From CALODL01 sp942492115 (lineage in GTDB: Bacteria > Planctomycetota > Phycisphaerae > UBA1845 > CAIVHJ01), in the NCBI GenBank assembly GCA_942492115.1, contig CALODL010000027.1:1-64000 (forward strand): a DNA stretch of 64,000 nucleotides, given 5' to 3'. Of the stretch, positions 52,537-60,944 are shown one piece after another (the first letter of the stretch is position 1; each line of letters starts with the position of its first letter). Under the pieces are notes generated by a model, which ran no database searches, was not told the origin of the DNA, and saw only the letters and a list, made by a program, of their open reading frames with translations. Both the position numbers and the translations under genes were made by a program.

Positions 52537-54242
52537 GACACGCCGCCGTTGCGATCCTTGCCGTCGTGGGCGTTACGCTGTGGGGCGTGCCCGCACCCGG
52601 CAGCGATGACCGGGTTGTCGATACCGTGCATAATCTATCGGTATCCGGGCCAGGGGCAGTGCGGGCGTTGACCGAGGATCGTGTGTGCATCTTCTGCCAT
52701 GCACCCCACAATACCGATCCGCAAACACCGCTGTGGAACCGCAGTAGCCCGCAAACACACTACCGCATCTATCAGAGCAGCACGACCCACGCCCGTATCG
52801 ACCAGCCCGGCGGATCGAGCAAAATGTGCTTGAGTTGCCATGATGGTAGTATCGCCCTGGGAATGGTCCTCAGCGAACAAGACCCCATTGCCATGAACCA
52901 GACGTTCATGCCCAGCGGTCGTTCGAACATGACCAACGACCTGACGGACGATCACCCAATCGGGTTTCGATATGACCGCCAATTGTCGAACCACGATCCG
53001 GAGCTGCGTTCTCCGGATCAGGTGAGTCACAAGATCGACTTGGGGCCGCGTGGTGAGGTCGAGTGTGTCTCGTGTCATGATCCGCACAATAACGAGATTG
53101 GTGACTTCCTGCGTGTGACCACCGAGCAAGGCTCGTTGTGCCTGACTTGTCACCAGATGGCTGGCTGGCCGCTGGCCGCTCACGCGCTCGTGCCGTGGCC
53201 AATCCCGCGTGCCGCCACCAACGGGCGACAGTTGCCTTTTACCAATTTGCGTGACGCGGCGTGCAATGCATGCCACAGTTCACACAACGCCAACGTACCT
53301 GAGCGACTGCTCAACGGCCGCTCGTTTCAGTTGTGCATGAGTTGCCACAATGGGCTGTTTGGTTCGGATATGGCCAGTGTGCTCAATTCCCGCAGCGGGC
53401 ATCGGGTGATGAGGTTGTTCGAGTTCCATGATCCCGCTGAGAATTTCCTGGTCAAGATCCCGCATGTCGACTGTGTCGATTGCCACAATCCGCATGCGGC
53501 TCAAATCAATCCAATCGCACGTAGTGCGATCAATGCCGTACCCGGGCGCGCACCCGTGCCACCCGCCATGTTCTTCACCAAAGGGGTCACGCTGGTGGGC
53601 GCGCCGATTTTGCCCTCGATCTTCTACGATCAGGTATGCTTGCGCTGTCATGGTGATATTCCCGCACCCGTTCCAGGGCGCATCATTCGCCAACGCGACA
53701 GCACAGGGAATATTCGTACACAGCTGCTGCCGACGACGGCATCGGCTCATCCGATCACTTTCACCAGCCGCTTGTCCCCTGTCGACGTTCCGAGCCTGAA
53801 GCCGGAATATCGCACGCCGCAGGCCATTGGTTGCCAGGACTGCCACAACAATCCTGATTCAAAAGAATTCGGTGGTGTCGGCCCCAGTGGTCCGCACGGT
53901 TCGCGGTTCGATTTCCTGCTGGTCAACAACTACGAGACCGCCGATTATACAAGCGAGTCCCCACAAGCTTATGCGTTGTGCTATCAGTGTCACGAACGTT
54001 CATCGATTCTGGGTAACCAGAGTTTCCCATATCACAGTCAGCATGTCGTTAATGGTCGGACACCGTGCAGCTCATGCCATGCGCCACATGGCGTGACCGG
54101 CAGCCCGACGCGGCACAGTCATCTGATCAACTTTGATCTCGCGATTGTTGGAGGGGAGCGGCTCTATCAGGATCGGGGACGGTTCAGCGGGAGCTGTACA
54201 CTGACCTGTCATGGTGTCCGACACATCAATTTCAGTTATTGA
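52533..54242 (+). CDS. Twelve-haem c-type cytochrome (paired CxxCH)
   Basis: 569 residues starting GTG. A signal (VAILAVVGVTLWGVPAPG) precedes eleven CxxCH sites (CIFCH, CLSCH, CVSCH, CLTCH, CNACH, CMSCH, CVDCH, CLRCH, CQDCH, CYQCH, CSSCH) and a final CTLTCH (CX3CH). CHAPHN, CLSCHDG, HPIGFRYD, CVSCHDPHNN match the tetrahaem lipoprotein, so the first four haems are a duplicated module. It lacks a lipobox and is probably soluble in the periplasm or inserted in the adjacent barrel. The spacing of haems suits a linear wire. No haem with non-His ligand motif is seen. Confidence 0.87.
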   Translation: MRHAAVAILAVVGVTLWGVPAPGSDDRVVDTVHNLSVSGPGAVRALTEDRVCIFCHAPHNTDPQTPLWNRSSPQTHYRIYQSSTTHARIDQPGGSSKMCLSCHDGSIALGMVLSEQDPIAMNQTFMPSGRSNMTNDLTDDHPIGFRYDRQLSNHDPELRSPDQVSHKIDLGPRGEVECVSCHDPHNNEIGDFLRVTTEQGSLCLTCHQMAGWPLAAHALVPWPIPRAATNGRQLPFTNLRDAACNACHSSHNANVPERLLNGRSFQLCMSCHNGLFGSDMASVLNSRSGHRVMRLFEFHDPAENFLVKIPHVDCVDCHNPHAAQINPIARSAINAVPGRAPVPPAMFFTKGVTLVGAPILPSIFYDQVCLRCHGDIPAPVPGRIIRQRDSTGNIRTQLLPTTASAHPITFTSRLSPVDVPSLKPEYRTPQAIGCQDCHNNPDSKEFGGVGPSGPHGSRFDFLLVNNYETADYTSESPQAYALCYQCHERSSILGNQSFPYHSQHVVNGRTPCSSCHAPHGVTGSPTRHSHLINFDLAIVGGERLYQDRGRFSGSCTLTCHGVRHINFSY

Positions 54243-54311
54243 GCGCGTGCGGATGGTAAGCCGCTCGAGCAGTGCCCGCAGTGATCTTCAGCATGAAGGC
54301 GCAGTTGGATA

Positions 54312-54339
54312 TTGCGTCCAACGGCGCCTCCGCTATACT
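54312..54339 (+). promoter_or_regulatory. Candidate promoter for the downstream lipoprotein
   Basis: TTGCGT (54312-54317), 16-base spacer, TATACT (54334-54339). It is 43 bases before the ATG at 54382 and would allow expression of that gene independent of the porin operon. TTGGA/TCCAA makes a small inverted repeat over the -35. Confidence 0.45.
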
Positions 54340-54381
54340 CACTCCTTGTCGCCCAATACTCTAGATTCAGGGAGCAGGCTC

Positions 54382-54981
54382 ATGGGTTTCATTCACACGC
54401 GCATGTTGACGGCGTATGTCATTCTGGCCGCTGTGGCAGGATGCAGCGTCACTCCGATAGGTTTTGCGACCAACATCGTCGGCGATACGATCAGCGATTC
54501 CGACGTCAAGAAGAAGGAAGAGGAGTTGCTTGGTGCTCCAATCGATCGCGCCGACGTCATGCTGGGGCAGCGCCAGGACACCTTCACGGGAGCCGGGAGG
54601 AACTGGATGCTCTATCCCGCCGGCGACGTCATGAACAATCAGATGTACGTCGTCGAGGCCCATCAGGGCAAGGTCATAGCGGTGAGTAAAGTTCAGAAGA
54701 ACCGCGACCTGATCCTCAACAGCGCTCAAAAGCTCGAGTACCAGAAGAAAGCCATTGGCTTCACGCAGGAGGAGTGCCAGAAAAACCTCGAGTTGGGCCG
54801 TCCGCGGCTGACAGTCCGCAGTGAAGACAGTGGTGACATCGTGCAGCTCTACGATGCACGTATCGTCAAGAGCATCAACAAGCCGCATTACTGTATCCTT
54901 CGTTTTGACGGCGACGGCAAGTGCAAGTCCATAGACCTGGCCACAGTGCAGGCCTCGACCAAGCAGAAGCCGTTCGGCTAA
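54382..54981 (+). CDS. Lipoprotein downstream of the porin-cytochrome operon
   Basis: 199 residues from the ATG at 54382, lipoprotein leader LTAYVILAAVAGC. The mature protein has a charged helix (SDSDVKKKEEELLGAPIDRADVML), a mixed alpha/beta core (NWMLYPAGDVMNNQMYVVEAHQGKVIAVSKVQKN) and a YCILRFDGDGKCKSIDL strand. I recognise no family. The promoter-like element upstream and a strong terminator downstream suggest a monocistronic unit, so the link to the cytochromes is positional only. The frame runs upstream to 54211 without conserved content. Confidence 0.62.
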   Translation: MGFIHTRMLTAYVILAAVAGCSVTPIGFATNIVGDTISDSDVKKKEEELLGAPIDRADVMLGQRQDTFTGAGRNWMLYPAGDVMNNQMYVVEAHQGKVIAVSKVQKNRDLILNSAQKLEYQKKAIGFTQEECQKNLELGRPRLTVRSEDSGDIVQLYDARIVKSINKPHYCILRFDGDGKCKSIDLATVQASTKQKPFG

Positions 54982-55001
54982 AGCTGCAGAACCTATCGAT
55001 G

Positions 55002-55044
55002 AAACCGCGGAACGCCGACTGGCCGGCGTTGTGCGGTTTTTTTT
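55002..55044 (+). terminator. Intrinsic terminator with nested stems
   Basis: AACGCCG (55011-55017) pairs with CGGCGTT (55024-55030), flanked by outer AACCGC (55003-55008)/GCGGTT (55033-55038), and followed by T8 (55037-55044). It ends the lipoprotein transcript, and marks the right edge of the cytochrome region. Confidence 0.9.
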
Positions 55045-55438
55045 GTGCGCTGCGCTGTCGATCAAAAAAATAATCGCGCACCAGCAGTGGCTGTACAACC
55101 GTGTCGGCGGCGAGGCACGTACAAGACTTGCGTCACGCCGGCTGGCGCAAAACCATGGTCGAGCATTTGATCGGGTGCCGCTCGAGTCCCAGGCGATGTC
55201 ATGTCGGCATTCTCAACACGTGTCGTTCTTTCGGATGGCCTACCGTGAACATGAAACTCTACGGTTTTGTTGTTTACTCCGCGCTTGTCGCACACTCTAA
55301 TCTGTCTCGCCGAGAGCCGCTCAAGTAAACACAATACAGGGCCGGAATCAGGTACAGCAGTCTCTTTGCGGACGCGTTGCGCCTGGGCATCCGTGCCGAT
55401 TCAACAATTGCACGAAGGCTGAGGGAGGAGGTGCGCGC
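55045..55438. other. Intergenic region without recognised content
   Basis: 394 bases between the terminator and the PcfJ-like gene. Short open frames on both strands look like noise. No tRNA cloverleaf, repeat or clear promoter is visible. GGGAGGAGG just before the PcfJ start (near 55426) is a strong ribosome-binding site. Confidence 0.35.
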
Positions 55439-56716
55439 ATGGCGCGCTTCAAACCGGGAATCGTATTCCGGGACGGCAAACTATACGAGTTCACCCACTA
55501 CCGCATCACCGTACGTACGGCCGGGCCGAAGCCGCCCAAGGCGTGGAGCCGCACCACGCGCGCCACGTGGTCGACGATACGTCCGCCTGTGTGTCGCGCG
55601 GCGTTGCTCGAATCGATCCCCCAGAGCGAGAGTGATCGTCTTTTCAAGGCCGGGCTGCCGGATGCCCGGGGGCAGTGGCCCCTGGCACTCGAGTTGATCG
55701 AGAAACCAAGGTTCAAGGGGCACGACGCCTACCTCGCCTGGTTGCGGACGCTCGATCTTGACGACCGCCGCGCCATCGCAGTATTCAAGGAGCGCCATTG
55801 GCACATCCTGCAGTTGCTGGTCCGCTGCCCGGGCGCCCGTGACCTGGTCGCCCACTCGCCAGCCCTTGCTTTCGCGCTGGCCTCGAGCTGGGTCTTTCGT
55901 GGTCGGCGGCGGGTGTGCCGCCCGTTGCGTTCGGCCCGTACGCTGTTGCTGAAACCGCAACGGGACATCCTCAAGTGGTTGGGGTTTCCGGACAACCAGA
56001 GCAGTGCACGCATTCTACGACGCGTGCCCGCAGGGGAGGTGTCGATCGCCGGGCTGCTTTACCTGCGTGATGGGCTGCGTGACCATGATGTGCACAAGCG
56101 CTTGTCGCACACTCCAGTCGTAAGTCGCGTCGTGATTCGGATTGCCACCGACCCCACATGGTCGAAACTCGTGTCACCGGCCCTGCTGAACGAAGTGGCC
56201 TCGATGAACGACGGTGGTTGGGAGGTTGTCATGCACTTGCGCGAGGCGCTGACGTTGGCGCGGAGGCTGCGTCCACGCGGTTTGGATCGTGACGGCTGGA
56301 TTCGATCCGTGTCTGACCTGCACACCTTTCATCAGGAAATGCGCACATTGCACCAACGCTTGCTCGATGGCGGTGGAATCGATCCGGAGGATTATCCAGA
56401 TCCGCCAGTTCCAGGCACTCCGACCATCGTACCGCTCAGCGACCCGCTCATGCTGCTGGAGGAGGGTGAACTGCAGCACAATTGTGCCGCAAGCTACGCT
56501 CGGGAAGTGCTGTCGTCCACCGTGCTCGCCGCAGATCGCAGGCCCGGATTGTATCTGTATCGGGTACTGCAACCTGAACGGGCTACCCTTTCGATCATCA
56601 AACGCAACGGAGCGTGGCGCATCGATCAGCTCAAGGGGCCCGCGAACGGACCCGTCTTGTCGCAAACCCGGCGGGCTGTTATTGCATGGCTCCGTGGTAC
56701 GCAAGAACAATCGTGA
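55439..56716 (+). CDS. PcfJ-like domain protein
   Basis: 425 residues, soluble, Arg-rich. The C-terminal third has the PcfJ-type signature LEEGELQHNCAASYAREVLSS, then LYLYRVLQPERATLSIIKRNG and LKGPANGPV: the QHNC Cys/His with the following strands is characteristic. PcfJ proteins are known from conjugative plasmids and many chromosomes; their activity is not established. The N-terminal ~300 residues (DAYLAWLRTLDLDDRRAIAVF, WHILQLLVRCPGARDLV) are helical and variable. No conjugation genes lie nearby. The GTG/ATG at 55439 follows GGAGGAGG. Confidence 0.6.
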   Translation: MARFKPGIVFRDGKLYEFTHYRITVRTAGPKPPKAWSRTTRATWSTIRPPVCRAALLESIPQSESDRLFKAGLPDARGQWPLALELIEKPRFKGHDAYLAWLRTLDLDDRRAIAVFKERHWHILQLLVRCPGARDLVAHSPALAFALASSWVFRGRRRVCRPLRSARTLLLKPQRDILKWLGFPDNQSSARILRRVPAGEVSIAGLLYLRDGLRDHDVHKRLSHTPVVSRVVIRIATDPTWSKLVSPALLNEVASMNDGGWEVVMHLREALTLARRLRPRGLDRDGWIRSVSDLHTFHQEMRTLHQRLLDGGGIDPEDYPDPPVPGTPTIVPLSDPLMLLEEGELQHNCAASYAREVLSSTVLAADRRPGLYLYRVLQPERATLSIIKRNGAWRIDQLKGPANGPVLSQTRRAVIAWLRGTQEQS

Positions 56717-56942
56717 CGTGTGCCGCCCCAAGGCGCTCTGACCGCCTGAGAGTCCCTGCGGTTTCTTCAAGTCGCGGATGGGCGCAATCTTCACCCGGTG
56801 TTCATCCCGGGTTCAGGTTCCGCGCTCATGCTACAGGCCTGGGGGACATCGAGGCCCCCCCCGATCACCTGGCGGCAGACCATAGAAGGGAGCGAGAAGA
56901 CTGATCCATCAATTCCTACCTTCAGCTGCGACCGGGGGCTTG

Positions 56943-56981
56943 GCGGGCTCTTGCGATAACATCGGATGGGCCCGCTTTTTT
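56943..56981 (+). terminator. Terminator-like hairpin with T6
   Basis: GCGGGC (56943-56948) pairs with GCCCGC (56970-56975) followed by TTTTTT. The loop is long (21 bases) so it may need an inner fold. It would end the PcfJ transcript. Confidence 0.6.
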
Positions 56982-57017
56982 GTGCGTCGAATGGGTCCGA
57001 TCACGACGAAACGGCTG

Positions 57018-57023
57018 TACAAT
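57018..57023 (+). promoter_or_regulatory. -10 box near the LKR-like gene start
   Basis: TACAAT, within TGTACAAT (extended -10 TG), 8 bases before ATG 57032. There is no convincing -35 or ribosome site, so a leaderless transcript is likely. Confidence 0.4.
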
Positions 57024-57031
57024 ATTCACTC

Positions 57032-58324
57032 ATGAATGTCATCGGGATACGAGCTGAAGACAAGAGCACCTGGGAAGCCCGTGCGCCGTTGATTCCAACA
57101 GCGGTGGGAGAATTGGTTGCCGAGGGGGTCCACATCCAGGTTCAACGCTGTCCGCACCGCGCTTTTACGGAGGACGCGTACCGTGCCGCAGGGGCGTCCA
57201 TCGTAGATGAGTTAAGTGATCCGACAGTCATCGTGGGTGTGAAAGAGATTCCACCGCATGCCTTCCTTCCCGGACGCGCCTATGTCTTTTTTTCGCACAC
57301 GATCAAAGGGCAACCTGAGAACATGCCAGCGTTGTCGCGCCTGCTCGAGCTGGGCTGCACGTTGATCGACTATGAGCGAATCACCGACGAACAGGGACGA
57401 CGAATCGTTTTCTTTGGCCGCTACGCCGGCCTGGCCGGCATGATCGACACATTGTGGACACTGGGGAGACGCCTCGAGGCCGAGGGACATGTCACGCCGT
57501 TCTCGACGATCAAGCCTGCCCACCGTTACGGCGATCTGGCTGAAGCGCAGAGTGCTATTCGGGATGCAGGCCAAGCACTGGCTCATGATGGTCTGCCAGA
57601 ATCGCTGTGTCCTTGTATCTTTGGTGTGACAGGTTATGGCCAGGTGTCATGCGGCGCGCAGGAGGTCCTGGATTGGTTGCCCATTGAACCAGTGGCACCC
57701 TCGGAACTCGCCGAGGTGCCCGCTCGGCGGGATGTGTTGTACAAGACGGTGTTCGAGGAGCGTCACCTCGTTGAACCAGTTGATCCTGCAGGCCGCTTCG
57801 TGTTGCAGGACTACTACGATCACCCCGTGGGTTATCGCTCCTTGTTCGCGGAACACGCCGTGCACCTCAGTGTGCTGGTCAACTGCATCTACTGGGAGCC
57901 GAAGTATCCACGATTGCTGACGCGCGATGATTTCTTGGAGCTGACCGCTACGTCTGCGCCGCTGCGTGTCGTGGGCGATATCACCTGTGATATCGACGGG
58001 TCGATCGCGTGCACGACGCGCGCCACGACGCCCGATGATCCGGTCTACGTCTACGATCCGGTCACCGGCGCCACGACCCGCGGCGTTGTGGGTCCTGGCC
58101 CGGTCGTGCTGGCCGTTGATTTTCTGCCATGCGAGCTTCCGGTGGATGCATCACGGTTCTTCAGCACGCAGTTGGCGCCGTTTGTTGCGGCGCTGGCGGC
58201 AGCGCGACTCGACGGCCCGTTGGAGGACAGCGGACTTCCGAACGAATTACGCAGGGCGCTGATCGCCTACCGCGGAGAGTTGACACCAGCGTACGCCTAT
58301 TTGCGCGCACACCTCGATGCGTAA
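57032..58324 (+). CDS. Lysine-ketoglutarate-reductase-like protein (LKR domain)
   Basis: 430 residues. It starts MNVIGIRAEDKSTWEARAPLIP, as in alanine dehydrogenase/PNT-N folds, and has ERRxPL-like WEARAPLIPT with GVKEIPPHAFLPGRAYVFFSHTIKGQ, which matches the N-terminal lysine-oxoglutarate reductase half of alpha-aminoadipic semialdehyde synthase. FFGRYAGLAGMIDTLW and LRVVGDITCDIDGSI follow, as in that enzyme. The bacterial family likely binds an amino acid and nucleotide; the saccharopine dehydrogenase half is absent, so a complete lysine pathway cannot be assumed. The substrate is uncertain. Confidence 0.72.
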   Translation: MNVIGIRAEDKSTWEARAPLIPTAVGELVAEGVHIQVQRCPHRAFTEDAYRAAGASIVDELSDPTVIVGVKEIPPHAFLPGRAYVFFSHTIKGQPENMPALSRLLELGCTLIDYERITDEQGRRIVFFGRYAGLAGMIDTLWTLGRRLEAEGHVTPFSTIKPAHRYGDLAEAQSAIRDAGQALAHDGLPESLCPCIFGVTGYGQVSCGAQEVLDWLPIEPVAPSELAEVPARRDVLYKTVFEERHLVEPVDPAGRFVLQDYYDHPVGYRSLFAEHAVHLSVLVNCIYWEPKYPRLLTRDDFLELTATSAPLRVVGDITCDIDGSIACTTRATTPDDPVYVYDPVTGATTRGVVGPGPVVLAVDFLPCELPVDASRFFSTQLAPFVAALAAARLDGPLEDSGLPNELRRALIAYRGELTPAYAYLRAHLDA

Positions 58325-58338
58325 CCACGTAGGTACGA

Positions 58339-59436
58339 TCAAGACAGGGTCTGTAAGAGATGCCTGTCGAACGGGATGAGGTCCCGCCAGCGCCCCGCAC
58401 GAACAATCTCGACCCAGTCGGCGTTGGCAATGAGCGGACGGCCGATGGCAAGCAAATCAGCTTCTTCGTTGTCGAGGAGGCCGATGGCCGCTGCGGGATC
58501 CGTAACTGCATCAAGTTCGTCGCCATAAGCCTGATCCATCGTCAGCGTGGCCGTAATCTTGCCAACGGCGATCACCGGTATTCCGGACAGTGTGCGGGCC
58601 CAACCCGCGAGTGTGCGTTTACCCACAACGGGAAACGCTGGTGCTGTGGCGTCGCGTGAACTGGCATGGAGTATGTCGACGCCCGCCTCGCGCAACGCGC
58701 GGCACCACACACCGAGTTCGTCGGGGTTGGCAAACTTGATCATTTCAAAATCATCGATGCGCCACTGGCTAAACCGGTAGATGATCGGGTAATCCGATCC
58801 CACGGCCGCGCGAACCGCCCGCACGATCTCGAGTGGAAAGCGCATGCGGCGATCAAACGAACCGCCGTAATCATCTGTTCGGCGATTGTGTACGGAGCTG
58901 AGGAACGAATCGAGAAGGTATCCGTGAGCACCGTGTAACTCGAGCGCGTCACAACCGATCTCTCGCGCGGCTCGAGCCGCACCGGCATAGCGCTCACTCA
59001 GCATGCCCATGTCAGCGGTGGTCATCTCGCGCACCGTACGTGCAGGTCTACCTTTACGCCCGGGCATGATCATGGCACTGGGGCCGATGGGGACGGCCGC
59101 ATGGGGACCGGTATGCCATAGCTGTGGTGCGAACGCACCCCCGGCTGCGTGGACGGCGTCAACAACCCGCCGCCAACCCTCGAGTTGGTCGGCGGTCTCG
59201 AATCGCGGGACGGTCAGGGTGTCCCAGGCGTGTTGTCCATCGATGCACGTGCCCTCAGAGATGATCAGCCCGACACCATGGGCTGCGCGGCGCGCGTAGT
59301 ATTGAGCCATTTCTGGGGTTGGGATACCGTCTTCTGCGGCCATGCGCCGCGTCATCGGCGCCATCACGACTCGATTTCGGAGTGTGAGCGTCCCGTGACG
59401 CCAGGGTTCGAAGAGAATGGATTCGGAGGCGCTCAT
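58339..59436 (-). CDS. NADH:flavin oxidoreductase of the Old Yellow Enzyme family
   Basis: 365 residues, a TIM barrel with FMN. It opens LFEPWRHGTLTLRNRVVMAPMTR, then GLIISEGTCI and ALELHGAHGYLLDSFLSSVHNRRTDDYGGS, the classical OYE substrate/FMN motif. IYRFSQW and the C-terminal GRPLIANADWVEIV (phosphate-binding loop) complete the family. Ligands HGAH correspond to the OYE His pair. Such enzymes reduce alpha,beta-unsaturated carbonyls; the physiological substrate is unknown. Ends 14 bases from the convergent LKR-like gene. Confidence 0.9.
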   Translation of the reverse strand: MSASESILFEPWRHGTLTLRNRVVMAPMTRRMAAEDGIPTPEMAQYYARRAAHGVGLIISEGTCIDGQHAWDTLTVPRFETADQLEGWRRVVDAVHAAGGAFAPQLWHTGPHAAVPIGPSAMIMPGRKGRPARTVREMTTADMGMLSERYAGAARAAREIGCDALELHGAHGYLLDSFLSSVHNRRTDDYGGSFDRRMRFPLEIVRAVRAAVGSDYPIIYRFSQWRIDDFEMIKFANPDELGVWCRALREAGVDILHASSRDATAPAFPVVGKRTLAGWARTLSGIPVIAVGKITATLTMDQAYGDELDAVTDPAAAIGLLDNEEADLLAIGRPLIANADWVEIVRAGRWRDLIPFDRHLLQTLS

Positions 59437-59547
59437 CCCCGCATGCTAAACTGCCGACGAGGATTTATCGACCGCAACAGGGCAGTACTTGGTGTGTCAG
59501 CTGCGCCGTAGCCGATTGTCGTGGTTCGACGCCCTGGCCACAAAGGA

Positions 59548-59553
59548 TATAAT
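59548..59553 (+). promoter_or_regulatory. TATAAT box upstream of ktrB
   Basis: A perfect -10 consensus in AAGGATATAATCTCC, 17 bases before the ATG of ktrB, which has no ribosome-binding site. A -35 match is poor (TTCGAC at 59525-59530 with a 17-base spacer). Confidence 0.5.
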
Positions 59554-59570
59554 CTCCGAAGCCGAATGCA

Positions 59571-60944
59571 ATGCCGCCATCCAACAGACGTCATCCCTTG
59601 ATTCAACGGTTCCTCGATCATCCCACGGGCGTGGTCGTGACGACCTTCGCTACTCTGGTGTTCATTGGTGCTGGTGTGCTGAGCTTGCCCGTGTGCCAGT
59701 CGGATGGTCCACTGTCTACCATCGACTTGTTGTTCACCGCGACTTCGGCAGTGTGTGTCACGGGTCTTGCGGTAGCCGATACGAGCAACGATTTTTCCCG
59801 GACTGGCCAGGCCGTAATCCTTGTTCTGTTTCAGTTGGGTGGCCTGGGTATCATGACGCTTGCCGCATTTGCGCTGCAGGTCGCAGGTCGCCGACTGTCG
59901 CTCCGTGACCAGGCAACGATTAACGATGTGTTCTTTCAGCGACACGCGAGTGCGGCACTTCACAGCAGTCTGCTATGGATCGTGCTCTCAACCTTGGCTA
60001 TCGAGGTTGTGGGTGCAATCAGTTTGCTGATTGCCATGCCGAGGGTCGGCGAACCGGAGGAGATGGTGTTCATCGCAGCATTTCATGCAGTTTCGGCGTT
60101 TTGTAACGCGGGCTTCTCATTGAACTCGGATAGTCTCGTTGGCATGCGCGACAACACTTTGTTCATGGTCACCATCGGCGTGTTGATCATCCTGGGCGGA
60201 CTGGGCTATACGGTTCTCGCAGAAATGGTTCAGCGTCCGGCACGTAAGATCCTGCAGCAGAAACAAGCTCGGCATCGCACGCTGCATACCCGCGTCGTGC
60301 TGACCATGACAGTTGTGCTGATTGTTGCGGGCGCCGTAATCCTGCGCGGGCTCGGCCTCGGCCGGGCGGAAGGATCGAGTCTGGATACTGTGGGCGATGC
60401 GCTGTTCCAGTCGATCACAGCACGGACTGCAGGTTTCAACAGTATCGATCTGGCTGCGGCATCCACACCGGTCCTGCTCGTCATGATCCTGTTGATGTTC
60501 ATTGGTGGCTCGCCCGGGTCCTGCGCAGGTGGTGTCAAGACCACATCAGTGGCCGTGTGGTTAGGCCGTTTGTGGTCGCGAATGCGGCAGCGGGAAGATG
60601 TCGTTCTCGGAGGCCGCACGATACCGACAGCGCTGGTCCGGCGGACGGGCGTACTCTTGGGGATATCGCTCATGTGGGTCCTGATTGGGATCATGATCCT
60701 GAGCATGACTGAAATGGGTCGAGAGGGTGTACTCTTTGAAGCGCTTATTTTCGAGCAGGTCTCTGCTTTCGCGACCGTCGGGCTCTCGACGGGAATGACG
60801 CCGGACTTGACGGCCGTCGGCAAGGCCTGGATTATCCTGTCGATGTTTGTCGGTCGTCTCGGTCCGCTCACGATCATGCTCGTGTTCATTGAGAAGAAGT
60901 CGAACAACGTTCGACTTCCCGAGGAACGGATCATGATTGGCTAG
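59571..60944 (+). CDS. ktrB: Ktr-type potassium transporter membrane subunit
   Basis: 457 residues of the TrkH/KtrB family. Four pore loops show the selectivity-filter glycine region: TATSAVCVTGLAV, HAVSAFCNAGFSL, QSITARTAGFNSI and EQVSAFATVGLSTG. Eight to ten helices separate them in the expected M1-P-M2 order. GGSPGSCAGGVKTTSVAVW is the intramembrane loop gating the pore. KtrB with KtrA drives K+ uptake, usually Na+-coupled and osmoregulated. The ktrA gene follows after 99 bases on the same strand, so they are an operon. Confidence 0.93.
   Translation: MPPSNRRHPLIQRFLDHPTGVVVTTFATLVFIGAGVLSLPVCQSDGPLSTIDLLFTATSAVCVTGLAVADTSNDFSRTGQAVILVLFQLGGLGIMTLAAFALQVAGRRLSLRDQATINDVFFQRHASAALHSSLLWIVLSTLAIEVVGAISLLIAMPRVGEPEEMVFIAAFHAVSAFCNAGFSLNSDSLVGMRDNTLFMVTIGVLIILGGLGYTVLAEMVQRPARKILQQKQARHRTLHTRVVLTMTVVLIVAGAVILRGLGLGRAEGSSLDTVGDALFQSITARTAGFNSIDLAAASTPVLLVMILLMFIGGSPGSCAGGVKTTSVAVWLGRLWSRMRQREDVVLGGRTIPTALVRRTGVLLGISLMWVLIGIMILSMTEMGREGVLFEALIFEQVSAFATVGLSTGMTPDLTAVGKAWIILSMFVGRLGPLTIMLVFIEKKSNNVRLPEERIMIG

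Larger units (their letters stand above)
56717..57031. other. Intergenic region with terminator and promoter element
   Basis: 315 bases. It contains a terminator-like hairpin (56943-56981), a -10 box (57018-57023) and no gene. A short GC-poor segment precedes the terminator, otherwise featureless. Confidence 0.4.

Noticed and set aside
37447..54242. Nitrite (NrfA), hydroxylamine or octahaem tetrathionate reductase among the cytochromes
   Set aside because: No CxxCK haem or recognisable catalytic-site sequence is seen; all haem motifs end in His.
55045..55438. tRNA or small RNA gene in the gap before the PcfJ-like gene
   Set aside because: No cloverleaf arms or paired stem series were found; open frames there look like noise.
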